A stretch of DNA of 64,000 nt from contig OZ024807.1 of assembly GCA_964017045.1 (NCBI GenBank), positions 18,769,813 through 18,833,812 of the forward strand. The letters are read 5' to 3'. This document shows, one piece after another, positions 25,201 to 36,703 of the stretch. The stretch's first letter is position 1, and each line of letters begins with the position of its first letter. Under the pieces are notes generated by a model. It did no database searches. It was not told where the DNA came from and worked only from the letters and a program-made list of their open reading frames with translations. Source of the DNA: Omphiscola glabra. Its lineage: Eukaryota > Mollusca > Gastropoda > Lymnaeidae. Both the position numbers and the translations under genes were made by a program.

Positions 25201-27187
25201 AAACTTGTTTATTAAAATGGTTATGCTTCATGTGTTATTGTGAGGTGTGAAATTCATGCATGCAATATAATACCTAAGCAATGTGAATAAAGCATACACA
25301 TTTCAAACGTTGACTTGAATCTTTAGGCATTATATAGAATGTTGCTAGTATTTAGGCAAAGTGTATAATAATACATCAAAGATTAGACGTAAAAGCAAAT
25401 ACAAATCTTTACAAAATTAATGTCAAGAAAAGAAATTTCAAATGTTTCTTTTTTTCTTCTTTTTTTTTTAAATTTTAATTATTGACTTTTGAATTACATT
25501 GCAGATTATAATTTAGACGTTGTTAGATATACGTTGTTCTGCACCACTTTGATGATGACATACTTGTATTAACAAGTGTAACCATTTCCTTTGTCAGATT
25601 CAGTAATGGAATTCCATACATTACTACCACACTGAACGTATAAGAATTATATCATATATTTTCATTATTTTACTAGTTAGTTGTTCAAGGTCACTTTAAG
25701 CATCTATTCAATTATTAAACACATTTTACTGATTGTAGGAGATTGCACACAATACATGGTCATTTCATCCCTATTCACAATAAGAATTATGACCACAATT
25801 AAAATAAATACTACGCTTATGGTTTTTGGACACTGGTGTGCTCCATTTAAAGTCTTAAAGAACATACAAAACATGTCATCTCAAAATGTAGATATTTTAT
25901 CTGTAGATTTCTCAACTGGTTAACACTAATATGCAGAGTCTATCTTCATATAGAACATGCTGATACTTCTATTGGCAAGGACATTTAAGATTGCATAGAT
26001 GTAGGATGTGTAGGTTGAAACAAATTGTAAATATGTTTGAGCTGGTAGTAAACACAATCTTTAGAGGTTTGATATGCTGTGGAAAGTGCCTTAGTAGATT
26101 CTGAAATTGACCAAACAATAGCATACACGTCTTCCTCCCTCATGACGTTCTACCCACATCTCACTGTCGCTCAAATAATTTTAAAAAGTATAGTATTCTG
26201 AATACGCTTTTGAGATGAAGGCAATGTTGTGGATAATTTATTAGCATTCATCGTAAAGATTAGAAAACATTCCATTGAAACAAAACCTCACTCATATCAG
26301 CTGCATCAGAAAAGTCTACTGGACCCGGGCAAGTATGTGTTAAGTGGATGTGTAACACAAAGAAACAAAATAGAGAAACGTTTTAAATGTTAAAAATGCA
26401 TTATTTAAACTATTTATTTATAATTTAGACTTATGTAGTACATTAAACATGATAACAACACGTTTAAAAAATTAGAAAAGTGTGTGAGACATAACAAAAA
26501 AAAAACAACCTTCAGGAATTGAATTGAATGACGAGGCCTAACTAAGACTGTAACATGTATGCATTCTAATATTTTTATTCATTAAATGTTAATATAAAGT
26601 GGATAGCGTTTTTTAGGTGAAATGCGTTTCAAGGGCCAACATAAACAAATACTTTATATTGAATTAAAACTTACTAAGGTATACAGTGATATTATTTGTA
26701 TCGTGGTAGTTCATCTTTTGTCAACAAAACCGATCAAAAGACTTGTTAAATAAGCTGTTAATAGCACAAAGAAAACTATTTTCGCTTTAAGAACTTTTTT
26801 GAGTCATATAAAACTAAAATAAAATATAGAATAAATGCTATTTTCTTTATCACAGATACACGGAAAAAGCTCGATAGGGGTGAAATGGTTCCCTCAAAGT
26901 TAGTATCGAATGATATAGAATGCATTTACTCAATGAGTCAGAAGATACCAGCTGATATGAATTTGTGCAATGTATTGTTTCTTTTAAATCCCTTTATTTG
27001 GATCTCACCTTTTTTTCAATTTGCATTCACATGGGTATTGGTTAAGTTTTATTACATTTTTATACGATAGCATATTTTTTTTAAATTTAATTATCAAACA
27101 AAAGAGAAAAAAAAATTAAGACAATTAAAACTTACCAAACATATTTGCCATCAGTAAACAAACACACCAAACATTAAACTTTTCCAT
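19272..27187 (-). CDS. Secreted multi-exon protein with a C-terminal trypsin-like pseudoprotease domain (about 588 aa, six exons)
   Basis: Exons on the minus strand: 27187-27136, 25119-24923, 24174-23973, 22806-22513, 20984-20928, 20236-19272. All have GT/AG borders, and phases 1,1,0,1,1,1 join without a stop to TAA at 19272. Exon 1 encodes a signal peptide (hydrophobic V-C-L-L-M-A-N). Exons 2-4 give about 230 extracellular residues with Cys pairs and several N-glycosylation sites (NFT, NCT, NTS, NRS, NVT, NIT). Exon 5 is a short acidic-basic linker. Exon 6 has GTGFV, a CPCQKC loop, W-W-I-V-K-V-T-T-A-K-Y-V-V, VSHPHGCPKYVSLG and a C-A-A-C-T-G-A turn. In trypsin-like proteases the TA-x-H and G-x-S-G positions hold the catalytic His and Ser; here they read Tyr and Thr, so it is probably catalytically dead. 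The fold assignment is from motif memory and needs a profile search. Confidence 0.75.
23325..23372. repeat. A-run / TATATA low-complexity tract
   Basis: Alternating A runs and TATATATA blocks in intron 3 of the minus-strand gene. Confidence 0.85.
25120..27135 (-). other. Intron 1 of the pseudoprotease gene
   Basis: A 2.0-kb AT-rich intron between the signal exon and exon 2. The open frame at 25681-25923 (+) has no support. No transposon was recognised. Confidence 0.6.
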
Positions 27188-28240
27188 AACGAGATTGTAA
27201 TGATGTTGTATGCACTCTAAACTTTAAAAAAAAATAGACAAATTTCATGATATTAGCATCTTAATATTTTTTTTTGTTTTTAAAACTCAGGTATGACAAT
27301 TATTTTAATTGTCCAAAGAAGTGACAATAATAAAGATTTAAAGTCAATAAATGTATGTATTTTTAATTTAATTTAAAAAGAATATAAATGCGTTTCTTAA
27401 CTATTTAAATCAAATTGCATTACTTTAATGAAGTCATAAAGTTCAAGTATTGCCTCTGAACATAATATTTGTTTAATTCTATTTGTAAATTACTTGCTTT
27501 GTTTGTTTTGTTCCTAATGCTTTTTTAATACAAGGATTTGTAATGCCCAACTTCTGCCTTTTGGACTCCCACTTAAACTGATGCTGGCTAGCAGGAAAAG
27601 GTGATCAGCGACACTCTTCTACTCCTAATTTCAATTTTTCTTTCCCTCTTTTGCACACGTGAGAATAGCACAGCCTATGTTGTGTTATAAGTCGTGCGTC
27701 CTTTGCCAATTTTGTTTCATCAGGACTTCATCTATAACATAACCAGTGAAGGCGCCTTCTACTAAGGGCTGATATCATGCTGCACACTTTGTTACTTTCC
27801 AGAACATCTGTTTTAGCCCATTTGTCTGCAATTAAAATATTCAAAGTAAATACAACGAAAAGGATAAGATAAACGATACTTGAAGTTTACGCTATGTATT
27901 TGAATAAAAAAATATTGCTTTGGAGATTAAAGTTGAACCAAAAATTGAAAAAGTATTCAAAAACAGCTCAGTGTGATCTAAAATGTGACAATTGTTCACT
28001 AATTGTGGGCCATATAATAATATTCCACGAGCAGTTCTTACTTCCCATGCCCTTAAATCCGATGATTGAATAATGATTCCATTTCTTTCAAAAGGGTGGC
28101 GAATATTTTAATACTTTTTTTATTAAAGATTAAGAAATGGACTGAAACTTAAAAAAAAAAAAACAACATATTTGAATATTGTAAAATACTTCAAGGATAG
28201 ATTGATATAGTTTTTCGAACAGTGTTTCGAAATTGCATCC
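27188..28240. other. Upstream region of the pseudoprotease gene
   Basis: An acceptor-like TTTAG near 27215 (minus) suggests an upstream 5'UTR exon. A moderately GC-richer patch at 27550-27830 may hold it or the promoter. Nothing more can be supported. Confidence 0.3.
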
Positions 28241-28251
28241 AGAATGCAAAT

Positions 28252-28511
28252 GAAGGGCCGAGTAGAAAAAGTACTTAAGTGTATTTTTTTTCAGTTTTAA
28301 GAAAAATGAGTTTAAAGTTTTTTTTTAAATTCTTATTTACATACATTAAAAGCTGCTCGAGGTAATTCTGTATCTAACACTTGTGTACATTTTTCATGAA
28401 TGATATTTACAGGAATTATTCAGAGTAAGTAATCAAATATAATGCCTGTCTTAACACATTTTTTTGACAAATTGTATCTTAAGTACTAAGACTGTTTCTA
28501 CTCGGCCCTTC
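28252..28511. mobile_element. MITE with GAAGGGCCGAGTAGAAA inverted ends
   Basis: GAAGGGCCGAGTAGAAA at 28252-28268 is exactly inverted at 28495-28511, and the match extends inward over AGTACTTAAG. GAATGCAA lies at 28242-28249 and again at 28512-28519, an apparent 8-bp target duplication (offset by 2 bp on the left). The interior has no coding frame. The duplication length suggests hAT, but the family is unconfirmed. Confidence 0.75.
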
Positions 28512-28519
28512 GAATGCAA

Positions 28520-30150
28520 GGTTTTCATGAGCTCTGTTTTGTTTTCATCAGTTACCTTTTTTTTTACACATTATATTACAGTCTGGGTCATGTGTCATAA
28601 ATAAATAATTTTAGCAACGGCACACTGTCAAAACTAACTCAATGTGTCACAAAATGATGCATGTCTAAAAAGGTGTGTCCCCAACATGAAAAGTGTGTAA
28701 ATCACATAATTTTAATTATGCATATTGTTGTTTCTTTACAAATCAGAATTGATTTTCATCGTTTTCTGATGCATAAAAATCGCTTCACTGCAATTACGTT
28801 TAAAAAATTAAAACGTACGCACTTATCTTATGATAAAAATGCGGATAATAAATTATTTAGAATTGTTTCTTTAATGGGAGTAAACATTTGTGTATCAGCA
28901 TGTGCATGCTAACGCTGCCGGCTACTTTACAGTCCCTACCTTGATTACGGCTTCTACGTATCATACAGTCTCGACACTTAAATAAACAAATACTTTTGAT
29001 GCATCCTGTTGCTATAAATGCATATATACTGTTTTTCAATTAATGTATTTTAAACAAACATGATCATTTAATGACTTATTGGGTTGTGTATTACTTCTAC
29101 TAATGCATGAAATGTCTATAAATATGGTGACTGGTGAATAATTTTGGGAAATCCAGATGTGCTGTTAAATCGGTTTTACCTATTTATTTTATAATGGGAA
29201 TTTCCCATATTTAAATAATTAAATTATGCTCGTTTACAGTAATTTGACTTACAGTCATTAGAACTACTCAGTAGTTATTTAATTGCATGGACACATTTCG
29301 TTTTTATATGCTGTTATTAATTAATCATCTGCATATATCTTTATTATTGTCATTAAATTTAAACTATTTGACGAATTAAAAATCATAATTGCACATAATT
29401 GTTGCCACTTTTACTTTTACTGTAATATATGACATCAACTACATTTTAAAATTAAAATATCACACATCTATTAACATATTCTAATAATAATAGTTTCATC
29501 CACACTAAACACTTTAAATTAATTTAAAAGAGAACAAAGGTGATACGAATGCGATACAATGATTAAAATGTTCAGAAGTAGACTTTGTTCGTTGGCAGCT
29601 AGAGTTGTTTTTTTGTTGTTGTTATTGTAGGGAAAGGGGGGGGGGGGGGAGGGTATTGGAAACATATTTTTTTTTAAAGTGATACTGCAAACGAAATGTT
29701 TAATACAATGCAAAAATTTGTCACCCAAAATATCATAATCTCAGCATTTAATACCTTCTACAACAATCAAAAAAGCTAAATTAAAAAAAAAAAAAAATCA
29801 ACATGAAAAAATAATATGGTGTAATATTGTTTTCTGGGATTTAGGGAGACAGCGAGACATTTGCTAAAGTTATGCAAAACATACCTGCGAGACATTGAGA
29901 CATTTGCTTAAGTTACGCAGTACGTACTTGGGAAATAATGAGACATTTTCTAAAGACATGTTCCACGTATCTGGAAATTGTGTATTGAATGGCCACATTT
30001 TGAATGTGTTAATAAGATGCACCTTCCCTTTAAAAATGTGCAGTGGTTACTTTATGTCTGTATGTATGCATGTATGTATGTCCGTATGCGCTCTTCACCA
30101 TTCTTGCGATTGCAATACAACTTAAGTGATGTGTTGTCCACATAACCGAG
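28520..30150. other. AT-rich intergenic stretch
   Basis: No gene supported. Contains a G-run at 29635-29650 and a short imperfect repeat at 29845-29955 (GAGACATTTGCTAAAGTTA, and GAGACATTTGCTTAAGTTA). A 39-bp exon-like segment on the minus strand near 28950-28990 (acceptor, two Cys, donor) is too short to call. Confidence 0.4.
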
Positions 30151-30174
30151 CATTTTTGCAAATCATTACAACTC

Positions 30175-31640
30175 GTTTGAAATATTTCGTTTTTCGCCGT
30201 TGGCCCTAAATTCTGTTTTTTTTTTCTTATATGAGCTTCGTAAAAAATAATTTCCGTATCCGTACTATACCCTTTATCCGAATGCGATAACACTTTGAAG
30301 ATATGTTGTGCGCACGCCCTGCAAAGGATGTTGATTTTTTACTACGATTTTAATATATTATTCCGTTTTTAGCCAGGGGCCCTGTGTTAATTTTTTTCTT
30401 AAATGAGCTATGTAAATATAATTTCAAACCGTATGCGCCCCTACACCAGTTATGCGATTGCGAACAAACTTTGGTGAGTTGTTGTGTGCCCGCCCACAAA
30501 GGTTTACACATTTGTTTTAACAATGTTATTTCATTTTGAGCCAGGCGTCCTAAATTCGTTTTTCCTTTTATGATCAAAATAAATATAATTAATTTAAAAA
30601 AGAGCTAATGATTGGGTGGATATAATTTAAAGAACGTTAAACTGTGTGTGGTATAATAAGAAGGTCTCTGAAATAATACAACAATTCTTCAATATTCCGT
30701 TTATGACCGAGGCCCTAAATTTGTTTTCCCCCTTAATTTTAGATATATAAATATAATCTCCATATGCGTTTCTATACCATTCATCCGATTGCGATAAAAC
30801 TTTGGTGAAATAATATACGCCCGCCCGAAAATGTTGGTAAATTAGTACAACCATTTTAAAACATTCCGTTTCGGGTCGTCGGCCCTTATTTGTTTTTTTT
30901 CAAATATGAGCAATAGAAATAAAATAAAAATTTAAAAAACAATTAAAAAAAACACTAATGCATTGGAGCATGGAACTTTAATCAAAGACACATAGTGACA
31001 TTTTAATTTGTTTGTGACATAATAAGTATCATTCTGAATTGGTATAACCATATTACAATATTCAATTTGGTGTCGTGGGCCCTAAATATTTGTTTTTTTT
31101 AATTATTTGAGCTATAAAAATATAATTTTAAAAAGAGCTAATGCATAAGTGGATTGATTTTAATCAAATACAAACAGCGATTTTTCCGTTTATTTGTGAA
31201 ATAATTTGGTAGGTTTCTGAATTTATACAATAATTTTTCAATATTGAGTTTTAGATCGGGGCCCCAAAATTAGTTTTTGTTCTTCTTCTATGAGCTATTT
31301 AAATATAATTTCCTTATGCGTTTCTATACCATTCATTTGATTGCGTTAAGACGTTAGCGAGCTGTGTGCACGCCCGCAAAGTTTTCTGAATAAGTATACT
31401 ATTTTACAATAATTCCGTTTGGGGCAGGGGGTTATTAAATTCGTTTTTTTAAATATATATTAGCAATGTAAATATAATTTCAAACAGAGCTAATGCATGA
31501 GTGGATGGAAATTTAATCAAATACAAACTGCGACGTTTCATTATTTATTTGACATTGTAAGTAGGTTTCTGAATTATTTCATCTATATTACAATATTCCA
31601 TTTCGAGCCGTGGGCCATAAATTTCATATTTTGTACTAAC
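30175..31640. repeat. Degenerate ~175-bp tandem repeat, about nine units
   Basis: A box of the form TTCCGTTT..GCC(G)NGGGCCCTAAATT followed by a T-run, ATGAGCTATRTAAATATAAT and often GAGCTAATGCAT recurs near 30190, 30360, 30530, 30695, 30870, 31068, 31248, 31415 and 31598, spaced 165-200 bp apart. Other shared parts are ATACCATTCATCCGATTGCG and ACGCCCGCAAAG. Units are strongly diverged, so the array is old. The many 60-90 codon frames here are not genes. Confidence 0.75.
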
Positions 31641-31644
31641 AAAG

Positions 31645-31645
<1 letters not shown>

Positions 31646-31684
<39 letters not shown>
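31646..31684. repeat. (TA)n microsatellite
   Basis: A pure TA tract at the end of the ~175-bp repeat block. Confidence 0.95.
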
Positions 31685-31686
<2 letters not shown>

Positions 31687-31899
31687 GGAAACATAGCTAT
31701 TGCATGGGTGGTTCAATCGCTACAAGGGATTTCGACTAAATTTTGAAAAGCTATGCTTCTCACATGGACATATGTGTGTGGCCGGCTTACGCTTTGAAAA
31801 ATATTCTCATATATTCGAGTATGCACCAGACGATAAAAAAAATTAAAAAATTAAGGTGTATATAAAAAGTAGTTAAAAATACAAACACTTAAAACACAA

Positions 31900-31935
31900 A
31901 CACTTTATTTATGCCGGGTACTCGCTAGTGTTTTA
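31900..31935 (-). repeat. End of an interspersed repeat (CACTAGCGAGTACCCGGCAT)
   Basis: The minus strand reads ACACTAGCGAGTACCCGGCAT, matching ACACTAGCGGATATACCCGG at 47773 on the + strand. Both lie at the edge of a block of the same degenerate repeat family, suggesting a shared element terminus. Confidence 0.55.
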
Positions 31936-32129
31936 TAATAATTTGTACATAGTTGTAATTATATTGGCCTCGGAACATAAATATGATCTAAATTTGATAA
32001 ATTGTTTCTAATATATCAGCGAACAAACACCAGGAAATACGGATTATATTTTTTTTAAAATAGCACTTAGCTGAGAAGTAGTATCCGAGAGGGCAGCAAA
32101 AGTAGTGTGAAAAATTCAAGGAGTAGCAT

Positions 32130-32460
32130 TAACCACGGTTAGACAAAGGGGTTGGACAAAGTGGTTGGACAAAGTGGTTTGATTATGTGGTTGGACAAAG
32201 TGGTTTGATTATGAGGTTGGTCAAAGTGGTTTGATTATGTGGTTGGACAAACTGTCTCATTCTTAGGTGGTGTTAAACCTTTCTTAGGGAAAGTGAAGCC
32301 AGTCTTATGTGGTGTGAAACCATTTTAGGGCGTGTGTAACCATTCGTACTTTGTGTGAAACCATTCTTAAGGTGTGTGAAACCTTTCGTAGGTATTATGA
32401 AACCATTCTTAGATTGTATAAAACCAGTTTTAAGTTGTGTAAAATCATTCTTGTGTGAAG
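32130..32460. repeat. Two adjacent minisatellites (about 26 bp and 20-21 bp units)
   Basis: 32130-32262 is built from GGTTGGACAAAGTGG and TTTGATTATGTGG blocks. 32265-32455 consists of GTGTGAAACCATTCTTAGG-type units. The minus frame at 32273-32515 is repeat-derived. Confidence 0.85.
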
Positions 32461-32717
32461 TAAGCAGAAATACTTTGTAAACGTTTGATTGTATTAAATT
32501 GTTGAGAAAGGTCAATACAATAAAACATCAAATTAATGAATCTTATTATTTTTATTATCGCTATCAGCGGGTCATTTATAAAACCTTTTAGGAGAGATAC
32601 GTGAATACAATGTTGATAAGCCACGAACATTGAGCTTTGGAATAGAAAAAAAAAAGAGCAACTTGTTTAATACCTTGGCATTCATGACACCATCAACCTG
32701 GTTGATACCTTGGCATC

Positions 32718-32757
32718 TCATTATTATTATTATTTTTTGTTGTCTTATATAGCGTAA
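32718..32757 (-). mobile_element. SINE/LINE 3' tail fragment (CGCTATATAAGAC plus AAT repeats)
   Basis: The minus strand reads ACGCTATATAAGACAACAAA followed by (AAT)n, as at 56575-56630. It immediately follows the exon-like segment at 32758-32952 and carries a frame past the place where that segment probably ended. Confidence 0.6.
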
Positions 32758-32952
32758 ACTAGAAACTAACAGGTCGTTAACAAAGTTGTCACCCAGATCT
32801 GCAATGATTGTGAACAGACCAGTTATTCTAGCAAACCCATGACCATTCCATTGAACTGTGTAGACCCCTACCCCATACGTCTTGTTGGATAAAGAAGTGA
32901 TGTCAAATGTGATGTTGTTTCTGACTTCCAACATTATGTTGATCTGTTTGCT
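32758..32952 (-). pseudogene. Isolated exon-like segment of an extracellular (Ig-like?) domain
   Basis: The minus strand has an acceptor (GCAAACAG) followed by an open segment of about 60 residues containing N-N-I-T-F-D-I-T, Y-G-V-G-V-Y-T-V-Q-W-N-G and I-T-G-L-F-T-I. The Y-x-V-x-W pattern and two N-glycosylation sites resemble a beta-sandwich extracellular domain. A SINE-like tail is fused directly downstream and no donor or neighbouring exons were found, so it is called a gene remnant. A live exon is possible. Confidence 0.4.
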
Positions 32953-33261
32953 TGAGTCATTATAGCTGGAAATAGTTAGCTAGCTCGGGTCTAATACCTC
33001 TCTAAAAAGCGAGTTTCGAAATGTGTTGTCCACTCTTTCACCATCTTTTAGGATAAAGAAAGGATTTAAATTATGATGTGGTTACTAACTTTGAACACAC
33101 AGTTAATCTGTATTCTTGCATCATTATATCTGGAAATAGTTAGCTAGCTCATGTCACTAGGTGGACTGTGTATATCATGCAATGTATATATTTTATTTCT
33201 ATATAAACTAAATTTCATGGGTGACTTGATTGGCCAGAAAAGTAGTTAAATAAATATCGGC

Positions 33262-33405
33262 CCTACTGCAATGGAACATGAACACTGGAGTATGAACACA
33301 GGAGCACAAACACTTGGATAAAAAAAAATAGAATAGGAACCTTGGAAAAAGAACAATTAAATAAGAACATTGGAATATGAACACAGGAATATGAACACAT
33401 CATAA
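33262..33405. repeat. Short imperfect repeat (GAACACTGGAATATGAACAC)
   Basis: About ten loose copies of a 12-14 bp unit (GAACACAGGAATAT, GAACATTGGAATAT). The minus frame 33263-33511 is derived from it. Confidence 0.75.
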
Positions 33406-33565
33406 AGTTAAAGAAACAATTAGCCAGTAAGTCAGGCAAACAGAAGAACTCTAAATAAACGGATATAAACATTGGAAAATCAAAACGTAAAGCTTTCTTG
33501 TCCCACATCATTGTCCCTGAACTATGCCTCGCACAGATAGTGTGTCAGTATGTCCCTCGCCTCAG

Positions 33566-33690
33566 GTGCAGTTCGATGTCGCCAACTACCCACATGAGCA
33601 TGTGACATTACTTTACGTGCCCTCATGTCTTTATGTACGTGTCTTTCTGTGGGAGGCTGACAGAGCTACTGAGAAAACAGAACTTACTTT
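33566..33690 (+). other. Candidate internal exon, open in one frame, with good splice sites
   Basis: A 125-bp segment bounded by CGCCTCAG| and |GTAAGTACC. Frame 1 is open throughout (41 codons plus 2 nt). It starts V-Q-F-D-V-A-N-Y-P and runs through V-T-L-L-Y-V-P to E-K-T-E-L-T, a beta-strand-like texture. Composition is more GC-rich than the flanks. No partner exons were found on either side in the window, so it may be a relic. Confidence 0.4.
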
Positions 33691-34740
33691 GTAAGTACCC
33701 GATAATTTCTGGATGGGGGAAGATGTATATAATATATATATGTGTATATATATATATTGACACAATAAACACAATTGTTCGTAAAGTTTCCTCACAATAA
33801 AAAGGACCTTATATATTCAACTCTTAAAAAATAGTTTTATTCTTTCATCATTTGTATTATTTACAAAACCATGAAATTAAAAATTGAAGCATACAATATT
33901 TATCAAATAGATCAGGGCTCATATTTACTTCAATACTGAAGTTATACTAATATAAGACACTAGATTTCGATTTCTACATTAGGTATGCAAAATCAATGAA
34001 CAGCCAATATGGTACAAAAACAAAAAGTATGTATTTACCCGAAAAACACCATTGCACTTTTTAAAAAGATTTTGAAAAAGCTACGTGGAATAGTCCAACG
34101 ATCCACAACCGATTTACTAGGCAACTTGATAATTGATTAAACATTTCGTCTTTAAATAAATCATTTTATCAACCTCGATTAATAGGTGTAGTTAGATATT
34201 CTTTCACTTGATCAATATAAAGGTGCTTGTTTAAAAATATAACGTCGTTAAAAATATTATAGAACCGTAGCTCATTAATAAGTTTCTAATTTTTTTATTT
34301 AAATGGTGGCAAATGTATAACAAATGTTACACTACAACTTGTTCAATATTGTCAACTTCTTATGTTCTCTTTGATTGAGACATTCATCAAGTTCCCACAA
34401 CACTTTGTAATAGGTCTTAGTATTGCTAATATTAGTGAATAAACTCAAGTCTTTTCGTACCAACTATAACTTTAATAACCAATGAGGAATACAGGCTGGA
34501 GCTACAAGAAACACATCTTTCTTCCACAACGTTCCACACAATAACTGCCGAACGACTAAAACTTACGTCACAATACGGACTAGACAATACGTCACAAGTA
34601 ACATAAAAATACGCCATTCAGACAAGCGCGGGAAGAGCGTTCATTATCTAACTAACACACACCGCGCGTAATAAATATGACATTCACTCGCAACACTAAC
34701 TAACGAACTCCCATACTTGACAAATATAGTTTCATGTCTA
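33691..34740. other. No gene seen
   Basis: AT-rich, with a short TA/TG microsatellite at 33729-33757. The 61-codon minus frame at 34432-34617 has no support. Confidence 0.5.
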
Positions 34741-34744
34741 AAAT

Positions 34745-35065
34745 GGTCTAAACTGAGGTAATCTCAAGTTTATGGTCGGGAGTTCCATCTCCACCAAAGA
34801 CCAGTCAAGCAAAAACATCACCAGCAACCCGGATGGATGGGACTCGTTAACCTTGGACGGCAACTCATCTATGAGAAGGAAACTCTGATTTTAAACCCGG
34901 AGATGGAGTCCCGCAAGGCGGATAACATTGATACAATGAGATATTCCGACAACTCCTGCGACTTTACTGGTGCCGAGCTATATCATCCACATGATGTTCC
35001 CTTGGGGTTATCCAGCGGCGTGGAGAGAGGCGATTTGCTGCTGGGAACCAGCTTATAATCCTAGA
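34745..35065 (+). mobile_element. Interspersed repeat copy, probable LINE 5' UTR
   Basis: A GC-richer block sharing collinear segments with 12640-12730 and 41675-41760: CCAGCAACCCGGATGGATGG, then CTCATCTATGAGAAGGAAAC, then GGAGATGGAGTCCCGCAAGG. The 73-codon frame is not recognisably a protein. The three copies define the family. Confidence 0.6.
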
Positions 35066-35762
35066 AGAATAATCCCAGGCCTTGTGGATTTCGTCCAGCG
35101 AATTCCACACCATTGACACCTTGTGGCGGATGGATGCCAGCAAACAAAAAAAAATAGTTTCTTGTATAAAACAAACTGCTTCACGGTTAATTCATGTTTT
35201 ATTCCCACTAATAATGTACAGAGTTATGCGGCATTTTTTAGCAGATCCCAATCCTCTCAGCGTCGTAATGAAAAGGGTCATTCGATGAAATTGACTTGTT
35301 AGTTAATGTTTCCTAAAAATAGCAGTTTCCACATTCACATTTTTTTTTTTTATTACATTGTCTAATTTTTGTAAAGATAAAATCTTGTGTAGCCTCCACA
35401 AATATGTATTGAGAAACATGAGACAAGACAAACTTACAGAAAGAGATTATTAGTTAAACCATATATGTTGAAACGATTTAATGTAAGTAGAAGTTTATTT
35501 TAAAAAAATATATTAAACATTCATTTGTTCCTAACCATTTTAAACATTTCCAGGCAACAAAAAATTCAGAGGATCAAAAAATGTGTAGGTGACAAAAATC
35601 AAAGTATTAAAAATAATTGGTGCACTCTGGTCAATAAGTTAACTTATATTTTTTTAATTATATCATTTATTAGATAATAACAATTATATGTGACGTAGGT
35701 CATTAAAATGTGTGTTATTTTTTATATCTTGCTTGGCCTTTTACACCATGCCACTTATCGTC

Positions 35763-35890
35763 CCAGTCATTTCCACATCTCACTCCACTCCGTCCCAGTC
35801 ATTTCCACATCTCACTCCACTCCGTCACAGTCATTTCCACATCTCACTCCACTCCGTCCCAGTCATTTCCACATCTCACTCCACTCCACG
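35763..35890. repeat. 32-bp tandem repeat, four copies
   Basis: The unit starts CCAGTCATTTCCACATCTCA and ends CTCCACTCCGTC, with near-perfect identity. The three overlapping short + frames are this repeat. Confidence 0.95.
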
Positions 35891-36332
35891 GGCTTCAAAC
35901 ATTCCAACTTCAATAATAACAGTTAATGATCGTTTGTCCTAACACCGTCACTGACCACATCACCAAAAAGTTTATTTTTAAAAATTATAATTTTAAAAAA
36001 TGTGTTTAAATTGCTAAATGTAAATGTAAAATAAAATTAAAGTACAAATAAAAGGACGACAGCAGAAGTCGATGAGAGAAGTCTGAGGCTTCCGCTCCTT
36101 TTGCTTTTAAAAGAAAAAAAACAACAACAAAAAAACGTTTTGTTTAAAAAAAGGAAGCATTAGTCCACTTGACTTCAATCCTTACATTTAGGGAAACGAT
36201 ATCAATGAAGAGCCAGGATAATCCAAACGCAAAAACAATGTATTTAGCCGAATGCACAACAACCCTTCTAAGTAAAGAATAAAATCCTTACTGGACTAGT
36301 CGTCTACTTCACTACCAATTTACTATTTAACC

Positions 36333-36417
<85 letters not shown>

Positions 36418-36420
36418 TAT
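36333..36420. repeat. (TA)n microsatellite
   Basis: The longest TA tract in the window, about 88 bp. Confidence 0.97.
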
Positions 36421-36703
36421 GAATGCATTAAATTTATATTTTAATTTGATTCCATATAAAGAAATTTTGAAATTGTTACAGTTTTACTAAAATTACACTT
36501 TAAAGATCAGGTATTTTCAAATATTCTATATACGTTCCAAATAACGATTCTGTTTTTTTAATATAAATAATCTTACTATTTATACCATTTTAAATAGAAC
36601 ATTTATAACTTTGCATTTCTTTGTACTGAATTTAAACTATTTATTTTGGCTTTTTATATGTGACTACCCACTCCTCTTTTCATTTAATTGTAACTGTATC
36701 AAA

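Noticed and set aside
28945..28990. Minus-strand microexon with two cysteines between AG and GTAGGG
   Set aside because: Too short, with a weak donor and no partner exons. Chance occurrence is likely.
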